Assembly: GCA_027484685.1 (NCBI GenBank)
Contig: JAIXSO010000027.1
Coordinates: 45,998-109,997, forward strand
Direction: 5' to 3'
DNA: 64,000 nucleotides
From: Bacteroidota bacterium
GTDB taxonomy: Bacteria; Bacteroidota; Bacteroidia; UKL13-3
Each line of letters begins with the position of its first letter. The first letter of the stretch is position 1. Under the pieces are notes generated by a model. That model searched no databases. It had not been told where the DNA came from and saw only the letters and a list, made by a program, of their open reading frames with translations. Positions 56,723-64,000 of this stretch are shown one piece after another. The position numbers were made by a program, and so were the translations under genes.

Positions 56723-56738
56723 GACTTATTACCTATTT

Positions 56739-56778
56739 AAAACAAAAGCCACTTTATAATTTAGGTGGCTTTTGTTTT
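56739..56778 (+). terminator. terminator of the NmrA-like/DsbA-like pair
   Basis: 14-bp perfect stem aaaacaaaagccac/gtggcttttgtttt with a 12-base loop, ending in T's. Confidence 0.85.
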
Positions 56779-56851
56779 TAGTTTATTTGAGGTTGATAAA
56801 TATTTAAAATAATAATTACAACGCTAAAAATGTTTAATTTGACTTAGAATC

Positions 56852-57541
56852 ATGACTAACAAAATTATCTTTTATTTTATTTTTCTCTCCTATTTCTTAG
56901 TTGGATGTAAAAGTTACGTTGTTTATACCCCGACTAATAAGGAAAAATCACCAATTCTTATTTTGAACAGTAATGAATACGAGCTTTATTTTCCTTATGG
57001 TCACAGTTTTTGGTATTCAAATGGCAATGTAAAACATAGGTATAATTCATATATGTTTTTGGAACCCAATTTCAATTTTAATGATGATATACATTTGGAA
57101 ATTAGACGCTTTAAAACTGATAGTTGTAAGCCTAGTTTAAGGATATTTAACTTGCAACAAGGAATGTTGGTAAGAGGGTTTAAAAAAAATAGTTTAGAAG
57201 CGTTATTTGAAGTAAAAGCTAAAAGTGAAAATGAGCAAATTTTATTACCGGATAGTCTTGTAAATGATTCTATTTACATAAAATTTGGACATAAAAAATC
57301 TAGAACTTTTCGAGTTGATTCTTCTGTGATGGAAATTTATCCAGTTTTACCCCATAGTCCAAAAGGTACTTATTATGAGTTTTTAGATGGAATAGAGAAT
57401 AAATATTTTGTTGTAAATTTAATAAATATGAAGGAGGTTATTTTAAGAATGGAAGGTTATCAAAATAGAGATATTTGGAAACTAAAAAAGAGAAAAATGA
57501 CGAGGAGGCGGTATCAACAATTGCATAATGATTTTAAGTAA
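56852..57541 (+). CDS. hypothetical lipoprotein
   Basis: 229 residues. Lipobox FLVGC after a 19-residue signal; the mature part (KSYVVYTPTNKEKSPILILN) is strand-rich with HSFWYSNGNVKHRYNSYMF and no known domain. Probably attached to the outer membrane. It is alone between the terminator at 56778 and the tRNA repeat at 57569. AT-rich. Confidence 0.6.
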   Translation: MTNKIIFYFIFLSYFLVGCKSYVVYTPTNKEKSPILILNSNEYELYFPYGHSFWYSNGNVKHRYNSYMFLEPNFNFNDDIHLEIRRFKTDSCKPSLRIFNLQQGMLVRGFKKNSLEALFEVKAKSENEQILLPDSLVNDSIYIKFGHKKSRTFRVDSSVMEIYPVLPHSPKGTYYEFLDGIENKYFVVNLINMKEVILRMEGYQNRDIWKLKKRKMTRRRYQQLHNDFK

Positions 57542-57568
57542 TTAATTTATTCAAAAACCAGCAATTGA

Positions 57569-57649
57569 AATAAAATAAAAAAGCTCAACATAAATTGGGC
57601 TTCTAGTTGCGGAGGCAGTTCCGAAAGCTTTCGGAATCGAACCTACGAC
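57569..57649 (-). repeat. partial duplicate of tRNA-fMet 3' half plus terminator, with an 18-bp palindrome insert
   Basis: Copies 57654-57719 almost exactly, from the terminator hairpin through the acceptor and T-arm, but replaces three bases at 57619-57636 with ttccgaaagctttcggaa. The terminator stem in the copy has one mismatch. Confidence 0.85.
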
Positions 57650-57665
57650 AGAGAATAAAATAAAA

Positions 57666-57687
57666 AAGCCCAACGTAAATTGGGCTT
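57666..57687 (-). terminator. terminator of the initiator tRNA gene
   Basis: On the minus strand, aagcccaa-tttacg-ttgggctt followed by a T run, directly after the tRNA 3' end. Confidence 0.8.
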
Positions 57688-57691
57688 CTAG

Positions 57692-57763
<72 letters not shown>

Positions 57764-57903
57764 ATGTATCGTTAAATGTGGTAATTTGTCTTTTTCAGCC
57801 AAAATCAAAATTTTATTTCTAAACTTTCAGAAGGATAATTCTTTTGTTTTTGGGAGTGCAAATATAATACTGTTTCTTTGCAATCCTAATAAAAAATAAA
57901 AAA

Positions 57904-58791
57904 ATGTCGTTTCGTGCTGGTTTTGTAAGTATTATAGGTAAACCTAATGTTGGTAAATCTACTTTAATGAATGCCCTTTTGGGCGAAAAAATTTCTATCA
58001 TAACGCCTAAGGCTCAAACCACTAGGCATAGAATTTTGGGAATTTATAATCAACCAGAGTATCAAATTGTTTTTTCTGACACTCCAGGAATTATTGAGCC
58101 AAAATATAAATTACAAGGAAGTATGATGAAATTTGTGAACGAAAGTTTGCAAGATGCTGACTTGGTTATGTTTGTAACTGATTTTAATGAAAAAAACGAA
58201 GAACCTGAGTTAATTGAGCGCTTAAAGGTTATTCAAGCTCCTCTCATTTGCATTATCAATAAAATTGATGAAAGCGATAATGATGGTGTAATGAAAAAAA
58301 TTGAATTTTGGCGCAGCCAAGTCGATTTTAAAGAAGTAGTCCCTATTTCGGCAAGCAATAAATTTAATATTGACCTACTTTTAAAAAGTGTTTTAACTTA
58401 TTTGCCCGAAGGAGCTCCTTTTTACGAAACCGATCAAGTAACTGATAAATCGGAAAGATTTATAGCTTCGGAAATTTTGCGCGAAAAAATATTGCTTCGC
58501 TATAAGGAAGAAATTCCTTATTCGGTTCAAGTAGAAATTGAATCGTTTAAAGATGAAGAAAAATTATTGCGCATAAGTGCCATTATTTATGTAATGCGCG
58601 ATTCGCAAAAACAAATAATGATAGGCAAGGGGGGAATTGCCATTAAAAACATGGGTATAGCTGCGCGTAGAGACCTAGAAAAGTTTTTTGGTAAACAGGT
58701 ATTCTTACAAACTTTCGTTAAAGTAAAAGAAGGTTGGCGCGATAATAATAACCTACTGAAAGAATGGGGTTATGATAATGATGGCAAATAA
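57904..58791 (+). CDS. era: GTPase Era
   Basis: 295 residues. G motifs: GKPNVGKST (P-loop, residues 12-20), AQTTRHRILG, DTPGI, NKID and ISASNKFN. C-terminal KH domain with VMRDSQKQIMIGKGGIAIKNMGIAARRDLEKFFG. Era binds 16S rRNA near the 3' end and checks 30S assembly. Its leader runs over the tRNA promoter region. Confidence 0.97.
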   Translation: MSFRAGFVSIIGKPNVGKSTLMNALLGEKISIITPKAQTTRHRILGIYNQPEYQIVFSDTPGIIEPKYKLQGSMMKFVNESLQDADLVMFVTDFNEKNEEPELIERLKVIQAPLICIINKIDESDNDGVMKKIEFWRSQVDFKEVVPISASNKFNIDLLLKSVLTYLPEGAPFYETDQVTDKSERFIASEILREKILLRYKEEIPYSVQVEIESFKDEEKLLRISAIIYVMRDSQKQIMIGKGGIAIKNMGIAARRDLEKFFGKQVFLQTFVKVKEGWRDNNNLLKEWGYDNDGK

Positions 58792-58857
58792 TTGCAATCA
58801 TATCCGAATTTATACCTAGAAGAAAAATAATTTATAATAAATAAAATAAGAGAGCGA

Positions 58858-59547
58858 TTAAAACTGCTCTCTTATTCCACCTTCTAAGGCTGTCCAATAG
58901 CCAGTTTTAAAGCCAAACGATTTTAAAGCATTGTTGGTCCAAGTATTGCAAGTATGGAAAAAGCTAAATTCCTTATGAGCTTCGTAAATAACTTCCTTTT
59001 TAAAATTATTGGTTTTAATGATTGGCGCAAGCGCTTCGCCATTATTTTGGGTAAAACTACCTTTTATAAATTCGCATAATTTAGAGTATTGTTCTTCGCC
59101 CATGTAAATTTTACGGATAAATTTTCGTTCAAAAGGGTACTCGTTTTCGTAGCTTACATGCATAACCGATTCGCCAAAACCACAAAGCTGACCAAAAGCC
59201 GATAAATAATTCATATCGTCCCATCTGCGATTAGTGCGGTAAAAGTTTTTTTCGGTAAAACCAATGCATAACCATTGTTTACCTTCGGCAGCCCCATCAA
59301 AATCAACCTTATTAAAAACTGTTTCCCAGTCGGTTATTTCGTTTTTTACGGGAACAATTATTTCGCTGTGTAATCCATCGCCAGCCACATAAACCAAAAC
59401 GCCTTTATTTTTATATAAATAATCGGCATTTACATGAACCAAAGGTAAAACTAAACAGCATAGATAGTAAAATGAAGCTACTGCAAGAATGCTGTAGCAG
59501 GTTTTTAAACCATATTGACCAATTTTATTTAATGTACTTTTTTGCAT
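58858..59547 (-). CDS. TIGR02117/DUF2459-like exported or membrane protein
   Basis: 229 residues from ATG 59547 (MQKSTLNKIGQ; a start at 59589 would add 14). One N-terminal helix (YSILAVASFYYLCCLVLPLV), then GDGLHSEIIVPVKNEITDW, DGAAEGKQWLCIGFTEKNFY and HTCNTWTNNALKSFGFKTG: the pattern of the family first noted next to urease genes. Function unknown. No urease here. Confidence 0.72.
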   Translation of the reverse strand: MQKSTLNKIGQYGLKTCYSILAVASFYYLCCLVLPLVHVNADYLYKNKGVLVYVAGDGLHSEIIVPVKNEITDWETVFNKVDFDGAAEGKQWLCIGFTEKNFYRTNRRWDDMNYLSAFGQLCGFGESVMHVSYENEYPFERKFIRKIYMGEEQYSKLCEFIKGSFTQNNGEALAPIIKTNNFKKEVIYEAHKEFSFFHTCNTWTNNALKSFGFKTGYWTALEGGIREQF

Positions 59548-59607
59548 TTGAATTTTTTTGAAAACGCGGCTAATATAACTTTTAGCCAAAACTATTATAA
59601 ATAAACT

Positions 59608-59615
59608 TACTTTTG
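59608..59615 (+). promoter_or_regulatory. candidate -7 element (TACTTTTG) of the pseudouridine synthase gene
   Basis: Exact TAnnTTTG match, 21 bases before ATG 59637, which favours that ATG over the TTG at 59613. Confidence 0.45.
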
Positions 59616-59636
59616 CAAATATATTTTTTTAATAAT

Positions 59637-61421
59637 ATGCAAAATAGAGATAATAGCAGTAAAAGAGATTCGAGGGTGGGAGGTAAGCCTACTGCTAAAA
59701 AAACAACCACAAGAGGTGGAAGCGGTTCAGTGAAAAGCAATTCAAGTTACAGTAAATCAGGAAGTTTTGGAAGCAAAAAACCTTTTGAAAGTAAAGGAAA
59801 ATTTGCCGATGACAAACCTTCGTATAAAAAGAAATCGTTTGGAGAAGACAAGTTTTCGGATAGTCCACGCAAACCAAGTACTCGCGGAAGTTTTAGCAAA
59901 GACGGATTTGATAAAAAACCATACGACAAAAAGAAATCGTTTGGTGAAGACAGGCTTTCAGACAGTCCACGCAAACCAAGCACACGCGGAAGTTTTAGCA
60001 AAGACGGATTTGACAAAAAACCATACGACAAAAAGAAATCGTTTGGTGAAGACAAGTTTTCAGACAGTCCACGCAAGCCAAGCACACGCGGAAGTTTTAG
60101 CAAAGACGGATTCGATAAAAAACCATACGACAAAAAGAAATCGTTTGGCGAAGATAAGTTTTCAGACAGCCCGCGCAAACCAAGTGCACGCGGCAGTTTT
60201 AGCAAAGAAGGGTTTGATAAAAAACCATACGACAAAAAGAAATCGTTTGGCGAAGACAAGTTTTCAGACAGCCCACGCAAACCAAGTGCACGCGGAAGTT
60301 TTAGCAAAGAAGGGTTTGATAAAAAACCATACGATAAAAAGAAATCGTTTGGAGATGATAAATTTGCCGATAAACCTAAAACAGGAAACAGTCGCTCATT
60401 CAGTAAAGATAAACCTGCTAATGGCCGATTTGAAAAGAAAGCTTCTGCATTAAGAAAAGGCACCAAGCCTCGCACCGAGCAAGAAGAATTTGAGGAAATA
60501 GTGAGAACTTATCAGCCTAAACCAGATAATATAACAAGCAAAGAAACATTTAACAAAAAGGGTATTTCGGAAGATGCAAAATCGTTCAGGAATAAAACCC
60601 CAATGAAAAGTGCCGAATTTAAAACGGTTAGAAAAAGACAATTAGTTGAAGAAAAAAACAAAGGCGTTAATAAAAAATCGGCTGAAGAGGATTTGAATTT
60701 AGGCGAAATTAGGTTAAACCGATTTATAGCCAATGCTGGAATTTGCAGCCGCAGAGAGGCTGATACCTTAATTGAAGCAGGTTTGGTTACCATTAACGGA
60801 CAAGTAATTACCGAAATGGGTTACAAAGTAAAAGCTGGTGATGATATTAGATACAATGGTCAACGATTAAATGTAGAAGACAAAATCTATATTTTAATGA
60901 ACAAGCCTAAAGATGCCATAACCACCATGGAAGACCCTGAAGGTAGAAGCACTGTTTTTGATTTAATAGAAGGCAAATTGGCGCAACGTGTTTTTGCAGT
61001 TGGTAGATTAGATAGAAACACAACGGGTGTATTGCTTTTAACCAACGATGGTGATTTGGCGCAACGTTTAACACATCCAAAGTTTGAAGTAGAAAAAGTG
61101 TATGTAGCTACTTTAAATAAGCCATTAACTAAAAATGATATGTGGCAACTAGCAGGAGGAATAGAGTTAGAGGATGGGCCAATAAAACCTGATGCTTTGG
61201 CATACTCAGAAGAAGAAAGAAAAGATGTAATTGGAGTTGAAATTCATAGCGGACGTAATAGAATTGTACATAGAATGTTTGAACACATGGGTTATTTGGT
61301 TGATAAACTAGATAGAGTAGCTTATGCAGGTTTAACCAAATCGAAATTAAAGCGTGGCGAATGGCGCGAGTTAACTGATAAAGAATTAAAAATGGTAAGA
61401 AAAGCCGCTAAACTAGGCTAA
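59637..61421 (+). CDS. RsuA/RluB-family pseudouridine synthase with repetitive N-terminal extension
   Basis: 594 residues from ATG 59637. Residues 1-60 are Ser/Lys-rich; about residues 65-234 are five units of 34 residues (KKSFGEDKFSDSPRKPSTRG then SFSKDGFDKKPYDK), followed by a basic linker. The last 230 residues are the enzyme: S4 RNA-binding domain (RLNRFIANAGICSRREADTLI) and catalytic VGRLDRNTTGVLLLTNDG with the active Asp. It modifies uridine in rRNA. The extension is highly charged and probably disordered. A hairpin terminator follows. Confidence 0.9.
   Translation: MQNRDNSSKRDSRVGGKPTAKKTTTRGGSGSVKSNSSYSKSGSFGSKKPFESKGKFADDKPSYKKKSFGEDKFSDSPRKPSTRGSFSKDGFDKKPYDKKKSFGEDRLSDSPRKPSTRGSFSKDGFDKKPYDKKKSFGEDKFSDSPRKPSTRGSFSKDGFDKKPYDKKKSFGEDKFSDSPRKPSARGSFSKEGFDKKPYDKKKSFGEDKFSDSPRKPSARGSFSKEGFDKKPYDKKKSFGDDKFADKPKTGNSRSFSKDKPANGRFEKKASALRKGTKPRTEQEEFEEIVRTYQPKPDNITSKETFNKKGISEDAKSFRNKTPMKSAEFKTVRKRQLVEEKNKGVNKKSAEEDLNLGEIRLNRFIANAGICSRREADTLIEAGLVTINGQVITEMGYKVKAGDDIRYNGQRLNVEDKIYILMNKPKDAITTMEDPEGRSTVFDLIEGKLAQRVFAVGRLDRNTTGVLLLTNDGDLAQRLTHPKFEVEKVYVATLNKPLTKNDMWQLAGGIELEDGPIKPDALAYSEEERKDVIGVEIHSGRNRIVHRMFEHMGYLVDKLDRVAYAGLTKSKLKRGEWRELTDKELKMVRKAAKLG
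59829..60338 (+). repeat. five tandem copies of a 102-bp coding repeat
   Basis: The period of 102 bases is exact: aagaaatcgtttgg starts at 59829, 59931, 60033, 60135 and 60237, and again at 60339 as a partial sixth. Silent and amino-acid differences (aag/aaa, T/A in STRG/SARG, KDG/KEG) show decay between units. Confidence 0.95.
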
Positions 61422-61428
61422 TAAAATT

Positions 61429-61459
61429 AAAAAGCTGTCTTTACAAAAGGCAGCTTTTT
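61429..61459 (+). terminator. terminator of the pseudouridine synthase gene
   Basis: 13-bp stem aaaaagctgtctt/aaggcagcttttt with one G-T pair, followed by T's. Confidence 0.8.
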
Positions 61460-61477
61460 TTATGGTCTTTAAGTAAA

Positions 61478-61509
61478 GACTTGACAGGTTTTTAAAAACC
61501 TGTCAAGTC
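61478..61509. repeat. perfect 32-bp palindrome
   Basis: gacttgacaggttttt and its exact reverse complement aaaaacctgtcaagtc. It lies 18 bases past the terminator and marks the edge of the mobile region. Confidence 0.9.
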
Positions 61510-61591
61510 TCAGCCTTCGCTCAGATCTTGCGAGTGAAGAGAATGTGATTTTTGATTTGTTTATATACATTTCAATTAACGATAACGGTTT

Positions 61592-61703
61592 TCGGCTTGG
61601 CGATGTGGCGGATTTTTAGCACAAAAGCTCAATAGAATTACTGTTGTTGAACCTTGTACAAATGTTTCATAGAAGCACTTCAGCCGCCATATTGCCAAAC
61701 CGA
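61592..61703. repeat. long imperfect inverted repeat ahead of the recombinase
   Basis: Arms tcggcttggcgatgtggcgg (61592-61611) and ccgccatattgccaaaccga (61684-61703) pair over 20 positions: 17 Watson-Crick, two G-U, one C-A. The loop is 72 bases. The right arm is followed at once by gttgaac (61705-61711), also present in the loop at 61646-61652. Confidence 0.75.
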
Positions 61704-61789
61704 TGTTGAACAAAACCTTCGGTAGCCTCCTTTGCTACAACAATAATATGCAATAATTTTATTAAACAGAACTCATAATCAAAAAAAAT

Positions 61790-62698
61790 ATGAGTTTTAA
61801 GAAAGAAGATTACAACACCTTGTTGAATCAAGCAAAAACCAATGTTGTAGGCTTTAAAGCGGCTTATTCAAAGTTTATTGAACGAGTAACAATAGACCAA
61901 TGTAGTGCCAGTTTAATCAGCAATTACAGCCGTAGCATTGCCAGTATTGCCTTACATTTTAACCGAGTTCCGCACCAAATAAGTGTGGATGAAATTAACA
62001 GTTATTTGTACAGAATAACCGTTCACGACAAGCTATCAATAAGCTACTTCAAGCAAGCAGTTTATGGCCTAAGGCATTGGTTCAGGGTATTTGGCATGGA
62101 AGAAAAAGCCATACAAATGCCAAGTATAAAAAAAGAAGAAACACTTCCTGTGGTGCTGTCGCAACAAGAATGTAAAGAACTTTTTAAAGCACCTCGATTA
62201 CTCAAACATAAGTTTTTGTTGGCCTTTGCCTATGCAGGAGGATTGCGCATGAATGAGCTACGAACGCTCAAAATAGCAGATGTAGATTTACACCGAAAAC
62301 AAGTTCACATTAAACAAGGTAAAGGCAAAAAAGACAGGTATGTAGTGCTGTCAAATTATATAGCTCAAAGCTTTGAAAAATACTTAGCCGAAGTAAAACC
62401 CCAAGTATATTTGTTTGAAGGATTAACTCCTGGAGAGCCAATGGGCGAACGCAGTGTACAGTATGTAATAAATGAAGCATTGCAAAAAACTACCATCAAA
62501 AAAGCAGTGAGTATGCATACATTAAGGCACAGTTATGCTACGCATTTATTGGAGGATGGCGTAAATATACAAACCATTCAAAAACTACTTGGTCATGCCG
62601 ATATGCGCACTACTTTGGTGTACTTACATGTGGCACAAATAAAACCAACTTTAGGTCATAGTCCGCTCGATACTTTGTATAATATAAAACATGGTTAA
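61790..62698 (+). CDS. tyrosine recombinase/integrase
   Basis: 302 residues. An N-terminal SAM-like core-binding domain (about 1-110) and a catalytic domain with all residues visible: Arg153 (GLRMNEL), Lys about 178 (QGKGKKDR), His243 and Arg246 (MHTLRH), His269 (LLGHADMRTT) and Tyr278 (LVYLHV). XerD-like, but it overlaps the IS91-type transposase gene by eight bases, so it is part of that element. It is not a host XerC/D by position. Confidence 0.9.
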   Translation: MSFKKEDYNTLLNQAKTNVVGFKAAYSKFIERVTIDQCSASLISNYSRSIASIALHFNRVPHQISVDEINSYLYRITVHDKLSISYFKQAVYGLRHWFRVFGMEEKAIQMPSIKKEETLPVVLSQQECKELFKAPRLLKHKFLLAFAYAGGLRMNELRTLKIADVDLHRKQVHIKQGKGKKDRYVVLSNYIAQSFEKYLAEVKPQVYLFEGLTPGEPMGERSVQYVINEALQKTTIKKAVSMHTLRHSYATHLLEDGVNIQTIQKLLGHADMRTTLVYLHVAQIKPTLGHSPLDTLYNIKHG

Positions 62699-63887
62699 AG
62701 CTACTTTTGAGAAACAAGAGTTAGCTTATATTATACAAAAACACCTTGCATCATTTACCGAAAAACACCAGCCACTCAAGCATCATTTGGGAGTGCTTAA
62801 TGCCATTGGCAAGTGCCGAACTTCTGCCCTTGGCGGACATGTAGATAAATGCAATAACAGTACTTGTAACCATATACGCATAAGCTATAACTCTTGCCGT
62901 AACAGGCATTGCCCTAAGTGTCAAACCACCAATAAAGAAAAATGGATTGATGCTAGGGTGCAAGATTTATTACCTATTACCTATTTTCATGTGGTGTTTA
63001 CCATGCCACACGAACTGAATACCTATTGCATGCATTATCCAAAAGAAATGTACAATATATTGTTTGCAGTAAGCAAACAAACCATTGAAACATTTGGCAA
63101 TGATCCAAAACACTTGGGCGCACAAATGGGAATGGTAAGTGTGCTACACACTTGGGGACAAAACTTGAGTTTGCACCCACATGTTCACATGATAGTTCCC
63201 GGTGGCGGAATTACACAAGCTAGGTATTGGAAAAACACCAAAAGCAATGGCAAATATTTGTTTCCAATAAAAGCCATGAGCATAGTTTATAAAAACAAAT
63301 TTATGGATATGTTCAAGCAGTTTTTAAGCAATAATAACTTAACTATTGATGTGCCATTGCGCAAACATTTATACAACTTAAATTGGGTAGTTTATGCCAA
63401 ACAACCCTTTGCAGGACCTGCACAAGTAGTAGAATATTTGGGTAGGTACTCTCACAAAGTAGCCATTAGTAACCATCGCATAAAGGAGGTAGAAAATGGC
63501 AAAGTTTTGTTTGGTTATAAAGACTATGCCGACCAAAGTAAACAAAAGCTAATGACCTTAAATGCTGAAGAATTTTTACGCAGGTTTTGCCTACATATTT
63601 TACCCCCAAAGTTTATGAAAATAAGGCATTATGGAATACTGGCAAGCCGAGTAAAACCAAAGCTGCGCATGCAACAAATGCAAATGGGCGTATTGGTTCA
63701 AAACATACAACGAGCCAATTGGAAAGAAATAAGTAAAACTAAATTAAACTTTGATGTAGATAAATGTCCTTGTTGTAAAACAGGAACATTGATACGAATA
63801 ATGAGTTTTAGTGCCAATGCGCCACCTGTGTTCATAGCCACAAATCAAGAGTCAAACAACAATAACCTATTACCGAAAAATAATTAA
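62691..63887 (+). CDS. IS91-family HUH transposase
   Basis: 398 residues. N-terminal zinc-binding Cys array (C42, C54, C59, C69, C74, C77; RNRHCPKCQ motif), HUH metal site LHPHVHMIVPGGG with His164 and His166, candidate catalytic Tyr in VEYLGRYSHKVAIS (about 249 and 253), and a final CPCC pair. Such enzymes move single strands by rolling circle and leave no target duplication. Overlap with the recombinase gene marks the IS91 branch that carries an upstream integrase-like gene. Confidence 0.93.
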   Translation: MVKATFEKQELAYIIQKHLASFTEKHQPLKHHLGVLNAIGKCRTSALGGHVDKCNNSTCNHIRISYNSCRNRHCPKCQTTNKEKWIDARVQDLLPITYFHVVFTMPHELNTYCMHYPKEMYNILFAVSKQTIETFGNDPKHLGAQMGMVSVLHTWGQNLSLHPHVHMIVPGGGITQARYWKNTKSNGKYLFPIKAMSIVYKNKFMDMFKQFLSNNNLTIDVPLRKHLYNLNWVVYAKQPFAGPAQVVEYLGRYSHKVAISNHRIKEVENGKVLFGYKDYADQSKQKLMTLNAEEFLRRFCLHILPPKFMKIRHYGILASRVKPKLRMQQMQMGVLVQNIQRANWKEISKTKLNFDVDKCPCCKTGTLIRIMSFSANAPPVFIATNQESNNNNLLPKNN

Positions 63888-64000
63888 TTATTTGCTCCTA
63901 AAAAGCGAACGGTCACCTTACTGCCTAAACTGAAATAAAATAATAATAAATGGTAATAAAGTATGAAAACTTACCTTAAAAAACACCTTTTGAGCTAATT
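63888..64000. other. right flank of the mobile element (window edge)
   Basis: 113 bases with no gene of note; a short word cgaacggtcaccttactgcc is the most GC-rich part and may mark the transposon terminus. The end of the element cannot be fixed from this window alone. Confidence 0.35.

Noticed and set aside
59747..60475. 242-codon open frame on the minus strand across the pseudouridine synthase repeats
   Set aside because: It exists only because the 102-bp coding repeat keeps the reverse frame open; its product is a repeat of LSSPNDFFLSYGFLSNP with no domain, and the plus-strand frame ends in a real enzyme.
61592..61711. calling the inverted repeat a true integron attC site
   Set aside because: Only one arm end has a GTTRRRY word and the matching RYYYAAC is not found at the other; no integron integrase domain is seen in the recombinase. 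Kept as a hypothesis only.

Overview
The window reads as chromosomal DNA of a low-GC member of the Bacteroidota. The evidence is a secreted protease with a type IX secretion (T9SS) C-terminal sorting domain, many outer-membrane beta-barrel proteins, several candidate promoters of the TAnnTTTG type (one with a complete TTTG-N20-TATTTTTG), and RNA hairpin terminators after many genes. I cannot place it below phylum from sequence alone. Most of the window is ordinary core genome. Layout: 1-9180 holds the end of an unidentified gene, a B12-binding radical SAM protein, a VOC lipoprotein, an AraC-GyrI regulator with SRPBCC and MGMT-like neighbours, a T9SS subtilase, and membrane or barrel proteins. 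9181-17200 is looser: a long gene-poor stretch, small proteins, a hemerythrin/RIC-like protein, two barrel proteins with an orphan T9SS tail between them, twin XRE regulators, an ECF sigma factor overlapping its probable anti-sigma partner, and a SET-domain protein. 17400-28500 holds an ALDH7-type dehydrogenase, a large M1 peptidase, a TPR protein, GAPDH, a kinase-fold protein and a second subtilase. 28800-34000 has mreBCD and a leftward sugar/polysaccharide cluster (CpsB-like phosphatase, phosphoglucose/phosphomannose isomerase, RfbA). 34000-46050 has a PpiD-like foldase, an RsmI-like methyltransferase, aldolase-accD, a tightly packed leftward operon kynU-GNAT-pth-menE-like, a FemAB-like/Rieske-like pair, and CorA. 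46400-56722 has two adjacent amidohydrolases (HutI, adenine deaminase), GmhA, a sodium:solute symporter, exonuclease III, a glycosyltransferase 9 and redox proteins. 56850-61421 has a lipoprotein, initiator tRNA-fMet with a damaged duplicate of its 3' half, Era, a DUF2459 protein and an RsuA-type pseudouridine synthase with a repetitive N-terminus. 61422-64000 is a mobile module: a perfect 32-bp palindrome, a long imperfect inverted repeat, a tyrosine recombinase and an overlapping IS91-type HUH transposase. I did not find a clearly new multi-gene system. The features I find most worth pursuing are non-coding: (1) the tRNA-fMet 3'-half duplication carrying an inserted 18-bp palindrome; (2) the inverted-repeat site in front of the recombinase/IS91 pair; (3) a 73-bp structured repeat present twice at about 89 percent identity, 28 kb apart; (4) three small hairpins with a compensatory stem change; and (5) a 16-bp hairpin word present three times. 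Among proteins, the kinase-fold protein at 25813, the Rieske-like lipoprotein with cysteines but no histidine ligands, and the five 34-residue repeats on the pseudouridine synthase are the ones to look at.
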